Below are positions 16,376 to 24,866 of a stretch of DNA of 64,000 bases, piece after piece. How positions within the stretch are numbered: the stretch's first letter is position 1; each line of letters begins with the position of its first letter. Source of the stretch: Mycobacterium asiaticum. GTDB taxonomy: Bacteria; Actinomycetota; Actinomycetes; Mycobacteriales; Mycobacteriaceae. The stretch is taken from positions 39,930 through 103,929 of the forward strand of contig NZ_LZLQ01000038.1 of the NCBI RefSeq assembly GCF_001673315.1, given 5' to 3'. The notes under the pieces are model-generated. The model did no database searches, had not been told where the DNA came from, and saw only the letters and a program-made list of their open reading frames with translations. A program made the position numbers and the translations under genes.

Positions 16376-17619
16376 GAGCGTGGAATTTCCTTCCAGGGCT
16401 TACCCTTCCACGGATCTGGCTCCTTTGCCAGACCGAGCACGCGTTCGCCGAGGATGTTTTTGTTGATGTCGGTCGTGCCGCCCTCGGTGGCGTTGGCCAG
16501 GCTGCGCAACATGCCGTGCACCTCTCGGGGCAACGCGTCAGGATCGCCGACCGCCGGCCAGGCGACCGCAGCAGTGCCCAGCAAATCGACCATCAAATCT
16601 TGGATCTGTTGATTGAGCGTGGCTTGATGCACCTTTCCGATGGAGGACGCCGCACCGGGCGACTCATCGGCTGAAAGTGCCGCGCGCACTCGCGCATTGG
16701 TCCAGCCGCGGATCTGCTCCTGTGCCCACAGCCGCATGATTTTGCTTCGCACCACGGGGTCGTCCCAACGCCCGGTTTCGTGGGCCAAGGTGATCAAGCG
16801 CTGAGCTCCGGAACCGCCGAGACGGCCCATACCGCCCGATCCCGATCCGGAAACCATCTGCCGCTCACTGGACAGGGTCGACGTGCTGACCCGCCAGCCG
16901 TCGTTGATCTCCCCGACCCGATGCTCGTCGGGCACCCGTGCGCTGTCGAGGAAGACTTCGTTGAACTCCGCGTCGCCGGTGACCTGGCGCAACGGTCGCA
17001 CGTCGACACCCGGTTGGTGCATGTCGAGCAGGAAGTACGTGATGCCCTGGTGTTTGGGCTGGTTCGGATCGGTGCGCGCCAGCAGGATCGCGAAGTCCGC
17101 CTCGTCGGCCCATGTGGTCCACACCTTCTGCCCGGAGATCAGCCATTGATCACCGTCGCGTACGGCGCGGGTCGCCAACGACGCAAGATCGGAGCCCGCG
17201 CCGGGTTCGCTGAAAAGCTGGCACCACTTCTCTTCGTTGCGGACTATGGGCGGAAGGAAGCGCAGCCGTTGTTCATCGGTGCCGTGACTGAACAATGCCG
17301 CCGCCGCGTTATTGAGACCCAACGGATTCAACCGGGTGAGGCGGAGCGAAGCGAGGACCCTCTCCATCGCACGTGCAATGTCGTTGCCAACGCCGAGGCC
17401 ACCGTGCTCCGGAAGCCAAGTCGGTGCGACCAGTCCCGAATCGGCGAATGTCGGATACCAATCACGGTAATCGGCCGCGCTTCGGACGGCCCGCAGGGCC
17501 GCGGGTCCTTCGGCGGCGGCCGAGCGCCACGCCGCCGGGACCTCCTCGACAATCCATTGCCGCACCGCGTCGACGGCATCGGCCGCGGAGGTGTCAGGGG
17601 TGATCGGCAAGCGAGTCAT
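16372..17619 (-). CDS. Acyl-CoA dehydrogenase (FadE, 415 aa)
   Basis: A full-length acyl-CoA dehydrogenase. Landmarks are APTWLPEHGGLGVGNDIARAMERV, CQLFSEPGAGSDLASLATRAV, SGQKVWTTWADEADFAILLART and the end ANATEGGTTDINKNILGERVLGLAKEPD, typical of long mycobacterial FadE proteins. The start is ATG 17619, 16 bases after the preceding crotonase stop; the longer in-frame extension to 17925 would be antisense-like sequence inside that gene. It lies third in the eight-gene operon and probably performs the first oxidation of the activated substrate. Confidence 0.92.
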   Translation of the reverse strand: MTRLPITPDTSAADAVDAVRQWIVEEVPAAWRSAAAEGPAALRAVRSAADYRDWYPTFADSGLVAPTWLPEHGGLGVGNDIARAMERVLASLRLTRLNPLGLNNAAAALFSHGTDEQRLRFLPPIVRNEEKWCQLFSEPGAGSDLASLATRAVRDGDQWLISGQKVWTTWADEADFAILLARTDPNQPKHQGITYFLLDMHQPGVDVRPLRQVTGDAEFNEVFLDSARVPDEHRVGEINDGWRVSTSTLSSERQMVSGSGSGGMGRLGGSGAQRLITLAHETGRWDDPVVRSKIMRLWAQEQIRGWTNARVRAALSADESPGAASSIGKVHQATLNQQIQDLMVDLLGTAAVAWPAVGDPDALPREVHGMLRSLANATEGGTTDINKNILGERVLGLAKEPDPWKGKPWKEIPRS

Positions 17620-17635
17620 GAGCGCGTCATTGTTT

Positions 17636-18454
17636 TCAGCGGCCCTGGAACTTTGCGTCCCGTTTGTCACGGAAGGCCGCCAGGCCCTCCTTGAAATCGT
17701 CGCTGCGGCTTGATAACTCCAGCGCCATGGCTTCGTTCTGGAGATGGCGGTCGAGGTCCAGTCCGTTGCCGCTGTGTAGCAGCCACTTGGTGAGCCCCAG
17801 GGCAACCGTGGGCGCCTCACCCAGGTTGGTGACGAGTTCCTCTGCGGTAGAGGCCAATTCAACGGGTGCGCAAGTGCGGTGGATGATGCCCCAGTCGGCC
17901 GCGGTGGCGCCGGAGATTTCCTCACCGAGCATCAGCAACTGTCGGGTGCGCACCATCCCGATTAGGCGCGGCAGCAGCCAGGCGGCGCCGCTATCGGGTG
18001 TGAAGCCGCGGGCCATGAACGGTTCCCAGAACCGGGCGTCCTCGGCGGCCACGCAGAAGTCGGAAGCCAAAGCGATGTGAAATCCCAGGCCGGCCGCCCA
18101 GCCGCGGACCACGGCGACGATCGGCACCTGGGTCTCCAGCATCAGCGGGATGAGCCGGTTGGCCTTGTTCGGTAGTCGGCGCTGCGTACTGCCCACTCGC
18201 GGTTTGCGCTCGGATTTCGCGTTGTTCGCAATGAGGTCCGAACCTGCGCAGAAGTCCGGACCATCGGCGTCGATGCGGACGACGCGCACCGCCTCGTCGA
18301 CGCCCGCAGCGGCGAGGTGTTCGATCAATGCGTCAAGCATGGTGTCATTGACGGCATTACGCCGCTCGACCCGGTCCAGGGTGAGGCGAAGAACCGGGCC
18401 TTGCTGCTCGGTTCGAAGTCCGGGAACGCTCGCATATGTCATCGCAGCTGTCAC
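17636..18454 (-). CDS. PaaG-like enoyl-CoA hydratase/isomerase
   Basis: A 272-residue crotonase with the segment RGWAAGLGFHIALASDFCVAAEDARFWEPFMARGFTPDSGAAWLLPRLIG split across the active site. The F-T-P-D-S-G motif is typical of the PaaG/isomerase-like branch, which uses an Asp in place of one hydratase Glu. The C-terminus DDFKEGLAAFRDKRDAKFQGR is standard. The GTG start overlaps the stop of the hot-dog dehydratase by 4 bases. A double-bond shift or epoxide/ring isomerisation fits this branch better than simple hydration. Confidence 0.9.
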   Translation of the reverse strand: MTAAMTYASVPGLRTEQQGPVLRLTLDRVERRNAVNDTMLDALIEHLAAAGVDEAVRVVRIDADGPDFCAGSDLIANNAKSERKPRVGSTQRRLPNKANRLIPLMLETQVPIVAVVRGWAAGLGFHIALASDFCVAAEDARFWEPFMARGFTPDSGAAWLLPRLIGMVRTRQLLMLGEEISGATAADWGIIHRTCAPVELASTAEELVTNLGEAPTVALGLTKWLLHSGNGLDLDRHLQNEAMALELSSRSDDFKEGLAAFRDKRDAKFQGR

Positions 18455-19710
18455 CGTTCTGCGAATCCAGCTGATACGGCGGTGAGCAGATCCGTCAGGT
18501 TTGTCGCTCCGCCGGGCGGATCGGGCAGCCGGACCGGGCCGCGGTCCCGGCTGGGTAACAGGATGGTCGCGTGTCCCGGTGCGGTGATCTCGTTGCGGTG
18601 GTTGGTCGCCGTGAGTTCGACGTCGACCGCGGGGCGTTCGCCTTCGGCAAGGTACTTTCGGGTCACGGTGCCGGTGATGGTGTGCAGATCGCCCACGTAG
18701 TTGAACAAGCGGAACTCACAGTCCAGCTTCCACAACCAAGCGTCGTCCCCCATCCAGTCCGTACAGAGGTGGATCAACCACGTCTCACGCATCCGCCCGT
18801 AATCGAAAGTGGTGGGGTTTCCGGCATTTCGGGCCGCATCCGGTTCCCAATGCACGCGCTGCTGCGCATCGGGTACGCCATGGTCGTTCGGGGTGTAGAA
18901 GCGGGGAATGCGTTGCCGATTGCGCCACGCCAACCGCAGGGGGCGCACCCCGTACATACCGGTGCCCATGCCGACATGCCAGCAGACCATGTCGGTGACG
19001 GTGAGCGGTCCCTTGGTCAGTGTGCCGATTCGGTCACCCTCGTTGACGTCCTCCCACCACTGCGGTTCGGCACCACGCGGGCATTCCCGCGCGTAGCTTT
19101 CGTCGATCTCGGCAATCTCCTCGGCGGTCCAGGTCTTCAGTTCGATTGACTCGTATTTTTTGCGGTCGCGGGCTTTGCTGCGCTCGGTGCGGATCATGTT
19201 GCGGTACTGGCCGCCGAGAATGGTGCCCTCGTCGTCGCGGAAGACTTGCGCCGACCACTCGTGAATCGCCCGATCGGCGAACTCACTACTCTTGTCGAGC
19301 GCAGCGACCAGCCCGTTGCGCCTGAATACTCTGTGGTTGGCCCGGAGCGGAGCCCACCACTCCCGTGCGGACGACGCGTAAAACGCATGCACGCCGCGCA
19401 GCGGATCGCCTTTGGTCAGCGCCCCATCCTGCTCGGAGAGCTCGGTGACTTCGTCTTCGCCGATCAACGTGTCACCACCAACCAGCGCCGGCGGCGCGAT
19501 CGATGCACTCCACACCGACTTTGCGGCGTAGTCAGGATCGGTCCACATGGGATTGGCGTCACCGTAAGCTTCGGCGACGTGGCGGAAAGTGTCTTCGTTG
19601 GGGCGGATGTAGTGCGGTGGCTGGGTGTGCGGAACGGCGATGCCTATGGTGGCGCGCAACCTGGCCAGCCCCTCATCGGTGATTCGGCCCGGTTCAGAGG
19701 AGCGAGTCAC
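18451..19710 (-). CDS. Double hot-dog (MaoC-like) dehydratase/hydratase, 419 aa
   Basis: A long hot-dog protein. The N-terminal part (about 20-165) resembles FAS1-type dehydratase N domains, with YIRPNEDTFRHVAEAYGDANPMWTDPDYAA; the C-terminal part contains DVNEGDRIGTLTKGPLTVTDMVCWHVGMG and a late LFNYVGDLHTITGTVTRKYL. It would hydrate or dehydrate a bulky acyl-CoA. The GTG at 19710 is chosen because GGAGG lies 6 bases upstream; a longer reading to 19752 lacks support. It is the first gene of the eight-gene operon, so its promoter lies in 19711-19801, shared with the divergent crotonase. Confidence 0.83.
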   Translation of the reverse strand: MTRSSEPGRITDEGLARLRATIGIAVPHTQPPHYIRPNEDTFRHVAEAYGDANPMWTDPDYAAKSVWSASIAPPALVGGDTLIGEDEVTELSEQDGALTKGDPLRGVHAFYASSAREWWAPLRANHRVFRRNGLVAALDKSSEFADRAIHEWSAQVFRDDEGTILGGQYRNMIRTERSKARDRKKYESIELKTWTAEEIAEIDESYARECPRGAEPQWWEDVNEGDRIGTLTKGPLTVTDMVCWHVGMGTGMYGVRPLRLAWRNRQRIPRFYTPNDHGVPDAQQRVHWEPDAARNAGNPTTFDYGRMRETWLIHLCTDWMGDDAWLWKLDCEFRLFNYVGDLHTITGTVTRKYLAEGERPAVDVELTATNHRNEITAPGHATILLPSRDRGPVRLPDPPGGATNLTDLLTAVSAGFAER

Positions 19711-19785
19711 GGCGCGCCTCCTCAGTTCCGGCGAATATCGTGGCCTGGACAAGTGTGGAAATTAAGATACCCGAAAAGCGGAAAC

Positions 19786-19797
19786 GCCGTTAACGGC
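19786..19797. promoter_or_regulatory. 12-bp perfect palindrome GCCGTTAACGGC
   Basis: This palindrome ends four bases before the GTG of the crotonase at 19802 and lies 76 bases upstream of the divergent eight-gene operon. It could be an operator or chance symmetry. It does not contain the GAGAA/TTCTC arms seen elsewhere, although a weak CGGAA-N6-TTAAC overlap exists. Confidence 0.35.
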
Positions 19798-19801
19798 AGG
19801 G

Positions 19802-20626
19802 GTGAGTGAGTTGAGCAAGGAGCAGCCAGGGATCCTGGAGTCGGTAGGTTCAGACGGTGTCTGCCGCATCACCATCGACCGCCCCAATGTGGGAAATTCG
19901 TTGTCACCGTTGGCTCGTGACACCCTGACCGAGGCTTTCCAACGTGCTGGCGACGACCGAGCGGTGCGTGCGGTGTTACTGGGCGCGACTGGGCAGCGGC
20001 ACTTCTGCGCGGGGGCGGGGTTGCCCGTTGAATCTGCGCCCGGGCCGCCGGTCGCCGACAAGCGGTCAGGGGACGTCGCTCGGATGCTGCAGAACGGCTG
20101 GCAGCGCTTGGTCTCATCGATCCTCGACTGCGATAAGCCGGTGATCGCTGCGGTGAAGGGCACCGCAGCTGGGGCAGGACTCAGTCTGGTTCTCGCCTGC
20201 GATCTCGTCGTGATGTCAACGGAGGCAAAGCTTGTTGCGGCCTTCGTGCACCGCGGTGTGCTTCCCGACTCCGGGGCTATCCATCTGCTGACGAGGATCG
20301 TGGGCCTGCGCAAAGCCACGGAGTTGTTGATGCTCGGTGAGCCCGTCGACGCAGCCAGCTGTGAGCGGTTGGGGCTGGTGAATCGCGTGGTCACACCGGA
20401 GGTTACCGATGCTGTCGCCGGGGAGTTGGCCGGCCGGCTTGCGGCCGGCCCTACGTTGATGCTCGGGCACACCAAGCGACTGTTGTTGGTGTCCTCGGAG
20501 TCCGGCCGCGACCGAGCTTTCGAACAGGAGGCATGGGCGCAGGAGGCCGTATCGCGCACCGCCGACCTTCAGGAAGGTCTGCAGTCGTTCGCGGAGCGCC
20601 GCGAACCGCGATTCCGGGGCCGCTGA
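19802..20626 (+). CDS. PaaG-like enoyl-CoA hydratase/isomerase
   Basis: A 274-residue crotonase with the opening ITIDRPNVGNSLSPLARDTLTEAF, an oxyanion loop HFCAGAGLP and the segment KGTAAGAGLSLVLACDLVVMS, followed by V-L-P-D-S-G, the isomerase-like signature. It ends with TADLQEGLQSFAERREPRFRGR. Two starts are possible, GTG 19802 and TTG 19811; neither has a strong ribosome site. It is the only plus-strand gene between two minus-strand units and converges with the SDR at 20630, with 3 bases between the stops. Confidence 0.88.
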   Translation: MSELSKEQPGILESVGSDGVCRITIDRPNVGNSLSPLARDTLTEAFQRAGDDRAVRAVLLGATGQRHFCAGAGLPVESAPGPPVADKRSGDVARMLQNGWQRLVSSILDCDKPVIAAVKGTAAGAGLSLVLACDLVVMSTEAKLVAAFVHRGVLPDSGAIHLLTRIVGLRKATELLMLGEPVDAASCERLGLVNRVVTPEVTDAVAGELAGRLAAGPTLMLGHTKRLLLVSSESGRDRAFEQEAWAQEAVSRTADLQEGLQSFAERREPRFRGR

Positions 20627-20629
20627 ATT

Positions 20630-21496
20630 TCATTCCTTGGCCGGCCCACCGCGGATCGTGAACGTCGTGGCATCCTCGATCTCCTCGATCGCCTCAGCGA
20701 CGGATTCTGCAGTGAGCGAGGTGTTCTCGACCCCTTTGGTCACGCCGATGAATACCCGTCTGACCTTGCCCGCTCCCACCGAATAGATGTGAGCGGTGCG
20801 GTCGCAGTCGCGATGCGACAGGTAAACCACGACCGGCGTCACCAACTCAGGATCCATAGCCTTACCGGCTTCGCCCATGATCGTCTCGGTCATGCGCGTC
20901 CGTGCGATGGGCGCGACCGCGTTGATCGCGATGCCGTTGCGCGCTCCTTCGATGGCGAGCACGTGCATCATGCCGACGAGCCCCATCTTGGCAGCCCCGT
21001 AATTGGCCTGCCCGAAGTTCCCGAACAAGCCGGTACCCGAGGTCGTTTGGACTATCCGTCCATAGTTCTGCTCGCGCATGACCGGCCAAACCGCGCGGGT
21101 GACGTGGAACGCCCCGGACAGGTGAACTGAAATGACCGCTTCCACCTGCTCGGCGGTCATGTTCTTGAATGCCGCATCACGCAGGATTCCCGCGTTGTTG
21201 ATGAGAATGTCGACCTGTCCGAAGGTGTCCAGGGCGGCCGCCACGATGGCCGCGCCGCCCTCCTCGGTGGCGACCGAGTCGCCGTTGGCGATCGCCGTGC
21301 CGCCCGCCGACGCGATCTCGTCGACTACTGCCTGCGCGGCCGATATTGACGCACCGGTGCCGTCCACTGCACTGCCCAGGTCGTTGACCACCACGCGCGC
21401 GCCCCGGCGGGCGAGTTCGAGGGCGTGACAGCGGCCGAGGCCGCCGCCTGCACCGGTGACAATGGCTACTTCATTATCGAAATTCATTGACGGCAT
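20630..21496 (-). CDS. SDR family 3-hydroxyacyl-CoA dehydrogenase-like (MFE-2/Rv0148 type)
   Basis: A 288-residue SDR with TGAGGGLGRCHALELARRGARVVVNDLG near the N-terminus, NNAGILRD, and the catalytic SGTGLFGNFGQANYGAAK (Ser, then Tyr-x3-Lys). It resembles the dehydrogenase part of peroxisomal multifunctional enzyme type 2 and mycobacterial Rv0148, which oxidise (3R)-hydroxyacyl-CoA. That would pair well with the MaoC-type hydratases in this window, which make the R isomer. The start has no Shine-Dalgarno; TAACCT lies 6 bases upstream of the ATG, consistent with leaderless translation. Confidence 0.9.
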   Translation of the reverse strand: MPSMNFDNEVAIVTGAGGGLGRCHALELARRGARVVVNDLGSAVDGTGASISAAQAVVDEIASAGGTAIANGDSVATEEGGAAIVAAALDTFGQVDILINNAGILRDAAFKNMTAEQVEAVISVHLSGAFHVTRAVWPVMREQNYGRIVQTTSGTGLFGNFGQANYGAAKMGLVGMMHVLAIEGARNGIAINAVAPIARTRMTETIMGEAGKAMDPELVTPVVVYLSHRDCDRTAHIYSVGAGKVRRVFIGVTKGVENTSLTAESVAEAIEEIEDATTFTIRGGPAKE

Positions 21497-21515
21497 GGTG
21501 AGAGGTTACATTTAC

Positions 21516-21538
21516 TCTCAGTGAGAACCATCGTTTGC
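21516..21538. promoter_or_regulatory. Divergent promoter dyad TCTCA-G-TGAGA with partial GAGAA-N6-TTTGC site
   Basis: An 11-base inverted repeat (21516-21526) lies midway between the SDR start and the ligase start. Its right arm begins a partial copy (8/10) of the GAGAA-N6-TTCTC motif at 21523-21538. Control by the island's TetR protein is only inferred; partial matches of this quality are common by chance. Confidence 0.4.
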
Positions 21539-21562
21539 ATAGGAGGGCATCTGAGGACATCG

Positions 21563-23131
21563 ATGAGCGGCGTGCCCGCGCTGTTGCAGTGTGCGCAGCG
21601 GCGAGTCGCGGTATTGCGGGAGCAATACCGCGAGGCAGGCTGGTGGTCGGGTCAGCCCGTCGACGTCGTTCGTGCCGCCGCGGCACGACATCCGGAGAAG
21701 CTGGCTCTACGCACCCGGGGGGCGGAGTTCAGCTATGCCGAACTCGACGCGCGCATCGATGCGGCCTGTGGCGCTTTGGCGGCTTCGGGCGTCGGGGCCT
21801 CGACACCAACCGTTGTGGTCGTGGGTAACGACGTGGATTCAGTGGTTGCCGTCCATGCGGCGTTGCGCCTCGATGCCGTGGTCCTGCTGGTCCCTCGCAG
21901 TGCCGGCGAGGCGCAGGTGGCCGACATCATTGCGCGCACGGGAGCTGAGCTCGGTGTTGCGCCGAATTGGCCTGCGGCCCAGCGGAAAGTGATGTCCGAA
22001 CCATTCGCATGGATCGCGTTGGACACCAATTACCCACCGCAGACTTCGTACCGGCCCCAGCGTGCGGCCGACGAGCCCTGCGTCGTGCTCTACACGTCGG
22101 GAACCACCTCGGCACCCAAGGGTGTCGTCCACTCGCAGAGCACGCTGATGAAGGCGTCGTCGAATTACATCGGGGCGGCCGGACTCGGGTCGGCAGACCG
22201 GATCTTTCTTATCAGTCCGCTCGCCTCGGTGACCGGAGTGCTGCAGGCATTGGTCATCGCGCCGATGCTCTGCGCGCCCGTCGTCCTCGAGTCCAACTGG
22301 CATGCCGCCGAAACCTGCGAGCTGCTGGTTTCGTCGGATGCGACTTGGTACGGCGGACCCGATCGCTTGCTGGACAGGCTGCTCGACGAGGCGGTGGCGC
22401 GTGGACTGGACGTGCCACTGCAGGCGGTGTATTTGGGCGGGACCATGCTGGACCGGCGGATCCTCACGCGCATCGAAGACGATTTCGGGATCATTGTGAT
22501 GCGCGCCTACGGTTCGTCCGAAGTACCAGTGAGCACCTCTGGTCTGCGGTCGGAGTCGGCGGACGTGCGTCACGCCGACGACGGCGTCGCGTTGGAGGAT
22601 GTCGAGGTAAAAGTCGGATCTGCAACAGATCCGACCGAGTGCTGTATTCGGGGGCCGCATATGTTCCTCGGGTACACCGACGCCGATGACGACGCACGGG
22701 CGTTCGATGGCGACTGGTTTCGCACCGGTGACGTGGCCGAAATGTCGCGAGGCCGGGTGCGCATTGTCGGGCGACTGAAGGACATCATCATTCGCAACGG
22801 GCTGAAGATCGCGGCGGCCGAGGTGGAGGAGGCCGTCGCCAGGATCGCCGGGGTGCGCGAGTGCGCGGCCTACCCGGTGGCCGACGCCACGACCGGCGAA
22901 CGACTCGCCGTAGCCATGGTGCTCGACGCCCACATCGACATGCCGCTTGCGAAGGTCACCGACGCGCTCATCTCGGCGGGCCTGCCCAAGTACAAGTTGC
23001 CCGAGGAACTGGTGTTCTGGAACGAGCCGCTGCCGGTCAATGCCAACGGCAAGGTTGAGCGCAACAAGCTCGCTGCGCGCTCGGCGGGCCGGACGCGGGT
23101 GCTTGCCGACCGCCTCGCCGCAACTGGCTGA
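21563..23131 (+). CDS. Acyl-CoA synthetase (AMP-forming)
   Basis: A 522-residue ANL ligase with LYTSGTTSAPKGVVHSQ, MRAYGSSEVPVSTSG, the WFRTGDVAEMSRGRVRIVGR motif, the hinge KDIIIRNGLKIAAAEVEEAV and the C-terminal Lys in LPVNANGKVERNKLAAR. ATG 21563 is preceded by GAGG at 6-base spacing, whereas a GTG at 21521 would add 14 residues without a ribosome site. It is transcribed alone, divergent from the SDR. It is the third ligase of the island, which suggests that several acids, or several degradation stages, need CoA activation. Confidence 0.92.
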   Translation: MSGVPALLQCAQRRVAVLREQYREAGWWSGQPVDVVRAAAARHPEKLALRTRGAEFSYAELDARIDAACGALAASGVGASTPTVVVVGNDVDSVVAVHAALRLDAVVLLVPRSAGEAQVADIIARTGAELGVAPNWPAAQRKVMSEPFAWIALDTNYPPQTSYRPQRAADEPCVVLYTSGTTSAPKGVVHSQSTLMKASSNYIGAAGLGSADRIFLISPLASVTGVLQALVIAPMLCAPVVLESNWHAAETCELLVSSDATWYGGPDRLLDRLLDEAVARGLDVPLQAVYLGGTMLDRRILTRIEDDFGIIVMRAYGSSEVPVSTSGLRSESADVRHADDGVALEDVEVKVGSATDPTECCIRGPHMFLGYTDADDDARAFDGDWFRTGDVAEMSRGRVRIVGRLKDIIIRNGLKIAAAEVEEAVARIAGVRECAAYPVADATTGERLAVAMVLDAHIDMPLAKVTDALISAGLPKYKLPEELVFWNEPLPVNANGKVERNKLAARSAGRTRVLADRLAATG

Positions 23132-23235
23132 GCGTCAGCGGTCTGAGTTGCCAGCCGTATTCGTGGTCAGCTTGCTCGACGGATCCTGCGGCTCGGCCAT
23201 ATGGTCTCCGACACTGATCGGGATGTCTACTTTGT

Positions 23236-23664
23236 TCATCCCTGTTCAACACCTGCTGCGACCGGCCGGAAGAACGGGACGATGAAGCCGTCACCGTCAT
23301 CGCGGAAGGCGATGGTGAGTTCCATATCGGCACATAGGCTTTCGTCCGCGCAGCCTTCAATGACCGTCATCAGCCGTGGCCCCTCGGTGAGATCCACCAT
23401 TGCCACCACGTACGGCGTCCGCGTATCGAAGGGGGCCGCATTCTGGTGCACCACGGTCCACGTGTACAGCCGTGCCCGCCCGGACGCCGGTGCCAGCGCG
23501 ACGTCCTCGCTCCAACAGTGTGGGCAGAACGGACGCACATATAGCGAATTCTGGCCGCACCCCGAACAGGCGTTGATCATAAGTCGGCGATCCTGGATGG
23601 CCTGCCACCACGATTCGCTGTCGCAGTCGATGGTGGGCCGGTTCGCGCCCACCGGCACGTCCAT
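23236..23664 (-). CDS. DUF35 / OB-fold Zn-ribbon acyl-CoA-associated protein (ChsH2-like C-terminal type)
   Basis: A 142-residue DUF35 protein. The rubredoxin-like zinc ribbon is C-x2-C (CSGCGQ) followed by CPHC, then an OB-fold with GRARLYTWTVVHQNAAPFDTRTPYVVAMVDL. DUF35 proteins bind thiolase-fold partners and deliver acyl-CoA, as in the ChsH2-Ltp2 retro-aldolase of steroid side-chain breakdown. The ATG at 23664 shares one base with the thiolase stop (TGATG) and lies 5 bases after GGGAGG; the ATG at 23667 is the alternative. It forms an operon with the thiolase-like gene immediately upstream. Confidence 0.88.
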   Translation of the reverse strand: MDVPVGANRPTIDCDSESWWQAIQDRRLMINACSGCGQNSLYVRPFCPHCWSEDVALAPASGRARLYTWTVVHQNAAPFDTRTPYVVAMVDLTEGPRLMTVIEGCADESLCADMELTIAFRDDGDGFIVPFFRPVAAGVEQG

Positions 23665-24809
23665 CATTGCCTCCCGAGGATCATCGTCGCGCTGTGGGTG
23701 AAGAATCCGCCCATCGCATGCACGCATGCCAGACGCGCGTCGTCAACCTGTCTGGGCCCGCATTCCCCGCGAAGCTGTCGGGTCGCTTCGACCATGAGGA
23801 ACATTCCCCGCATACCCGGATGGCAGGAGGCCAGACCGCCACCGTCGGTGTTGGTCGGTAACGCCCCACCCGGACGCAGCACACCCGATGCGATGAACGG
23901 TCCGCCCTCGCCCTTGGCGCAGAAGCCCAAGTCCTCCACCGTGAGTAGCACGGTGGAGGTGAACGAGTCATAAAGCTGACACACGTCGACGTCGGATGGG
24001 TCGACGCCGGCTTGCGCGAACGCGCGGGGGCCAGACAGCGCGGCGGCCGACGTGGTGAAGTCGGCCCAATCGCTCATGCTGACATGCGATGCCGCGTCGG
24101 CGGCACCGAGAATCCAGACGGGCTCCTTGGCGCAATTCTTCGCCACTCGCTCGCTCGCCAACACGACAGCGCCGCCACCGTCGGTGCGCAGACACACGTG
24201 TTTGGAGGTGAAGGGATCGGCCAGCATCGGTGCTGCGGCGACATCCGCGGCCGTTATCCGGTCACGCTCAAAAGCATTGTCGTTCATTGCTGCCCACTCG
24301 TGGGCCGCCACCGCGACTTCGGCTAATTGTTCTGCGGTGGTGCCGTATTCGAGCATGTGGCGCCTGGCGGCCATCGCGTACTTTGCGATAAGGGTGGCCC
24401 CGTACGGTGCCTCGTACTGCATGGCGCCGCCGGTGGTCATGGCCGCCGCCGATGCTCGCACGCGGCGTTTCACGTCGGAGCGCGCCGTCGATCCGTACGT
24501 CAGCAGTGCCACGTCGATCGCGCCGGCGGCAATGGCATTTGCCGCGTGGCCCGCCATTACCTCCCAGGAGGACCCGCCGACGTTGGTTGCGTCGACCCAG
24601 GACGGTCGCAGGCCGAGGTACTCGCTCACCTCGATGGGCGGCAGCACAGTCCCATGGCCGCCGAAGCCGTCGATGTCGTTTTTCGTCAAACCGGCGTCGG
24701 CGATGGCGCGGCGCGAGGATTGAGCCATCAACGCCATCGCAGTCTTGTCAGGCACCCGTCCACAATCCGACAGGCCGGTCCCCACGATAGCGACCCGGTT
24801 CGCTGACAT
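23664..24809 (-). CDS. Thiolase-like lipid-transfer protein (Ltp/SCP2-thiolase family)
   Basis: A 381-residue thiolase-fold protein. The region where true thiolases carry the nucleophilic Cys reads NVGGSSWEVMAGHAANAI and has no Cys. C-terminal motifs include VDVCQLYDSFTSTVLLTVEDLGFCAKGEGG and the GGGLASCHPGMRG loop. This is the SCP2/Ltp branch, which includes retro-aldolases such as Ltp2 and acyl-transfer enzymes. With the DUF35 partner it could cleave a beta-hydroxy-acyl-CoA or perform a thiolysis; the missing Cys favours retro-aldol cleavage. It is divergent from the HpcH/HpaI aldolase operon. Confidence 0.88.
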   Translation of the reverse strand: MSANRVAIVGTGLSDCGRVPDKTAMALMAQSSRRAIADAGLTKNDIDGFGGHGTVLPPIEVSEYLGLRPSWVDATNVGGSSWEVMAGHAANAIAAGAIDVALLTYGSTARSDVKRRVRASAAAMTTGGAMQYEAPYGATLIAKYAMAARRHMLEYGTTAEQLAEVAVAAHEWAAMNDNAFERDRITAADVAAAPMLADPFTSKHVCLRTDGGGAVVLASERVAKNCAKEPVWILGAADAASHVSMSDWADFTTSAAALSGPRAFAQAGVDPSDVDVCQLYDSFTSTVLLTVEDLGFCAKGEGGPFIASGVLRPGGALPTNTDGGGLASCHPGMRGMFLMVEATRQLRGECGPRQVDDARLACVHAMGGFFTHSATMILGRQ

Positions 24810-24810
24810 A

Positions 24811-24866
24811 GGTAATGGTTACCACATTGATAATGCCATTAACGACTTGATGGAACGAACGTTCTC
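24811..24866. promoter_or_regulatory. Divergent regulatory region with GGTAATGGTTACC dyad and partial TTCTC site
   Basis: Between the thiolase-like gene and the aldolase lie a dyad GGTAA-TGG-TTACC (24811-24823), an 8-bp palindrome GAACGTTC (24857-24864), and a partial copy of the island motif (TGGAA-N6-TTCTC, 8/10, 24851-24866). One or more regulators probably bind here; none can be named from the sequence. Confidence 0.4.

Noticed and set aside
16372..17925. Longer N-terminus for the acyl-CoA dehydrogenase (17619-17925)
   Set aside because: The extra residues read arginine/serine-rich nonsense inside the crotonase gene, and homology starts at ATG 17619.
21839..22933. Long open frame of about 364 codons antisense to the acyl-CoA ligase
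   Set aside because: It is a high-GC codon-position artefact; composition is unlike real proteins and it lies wholly inside a recognised gene.
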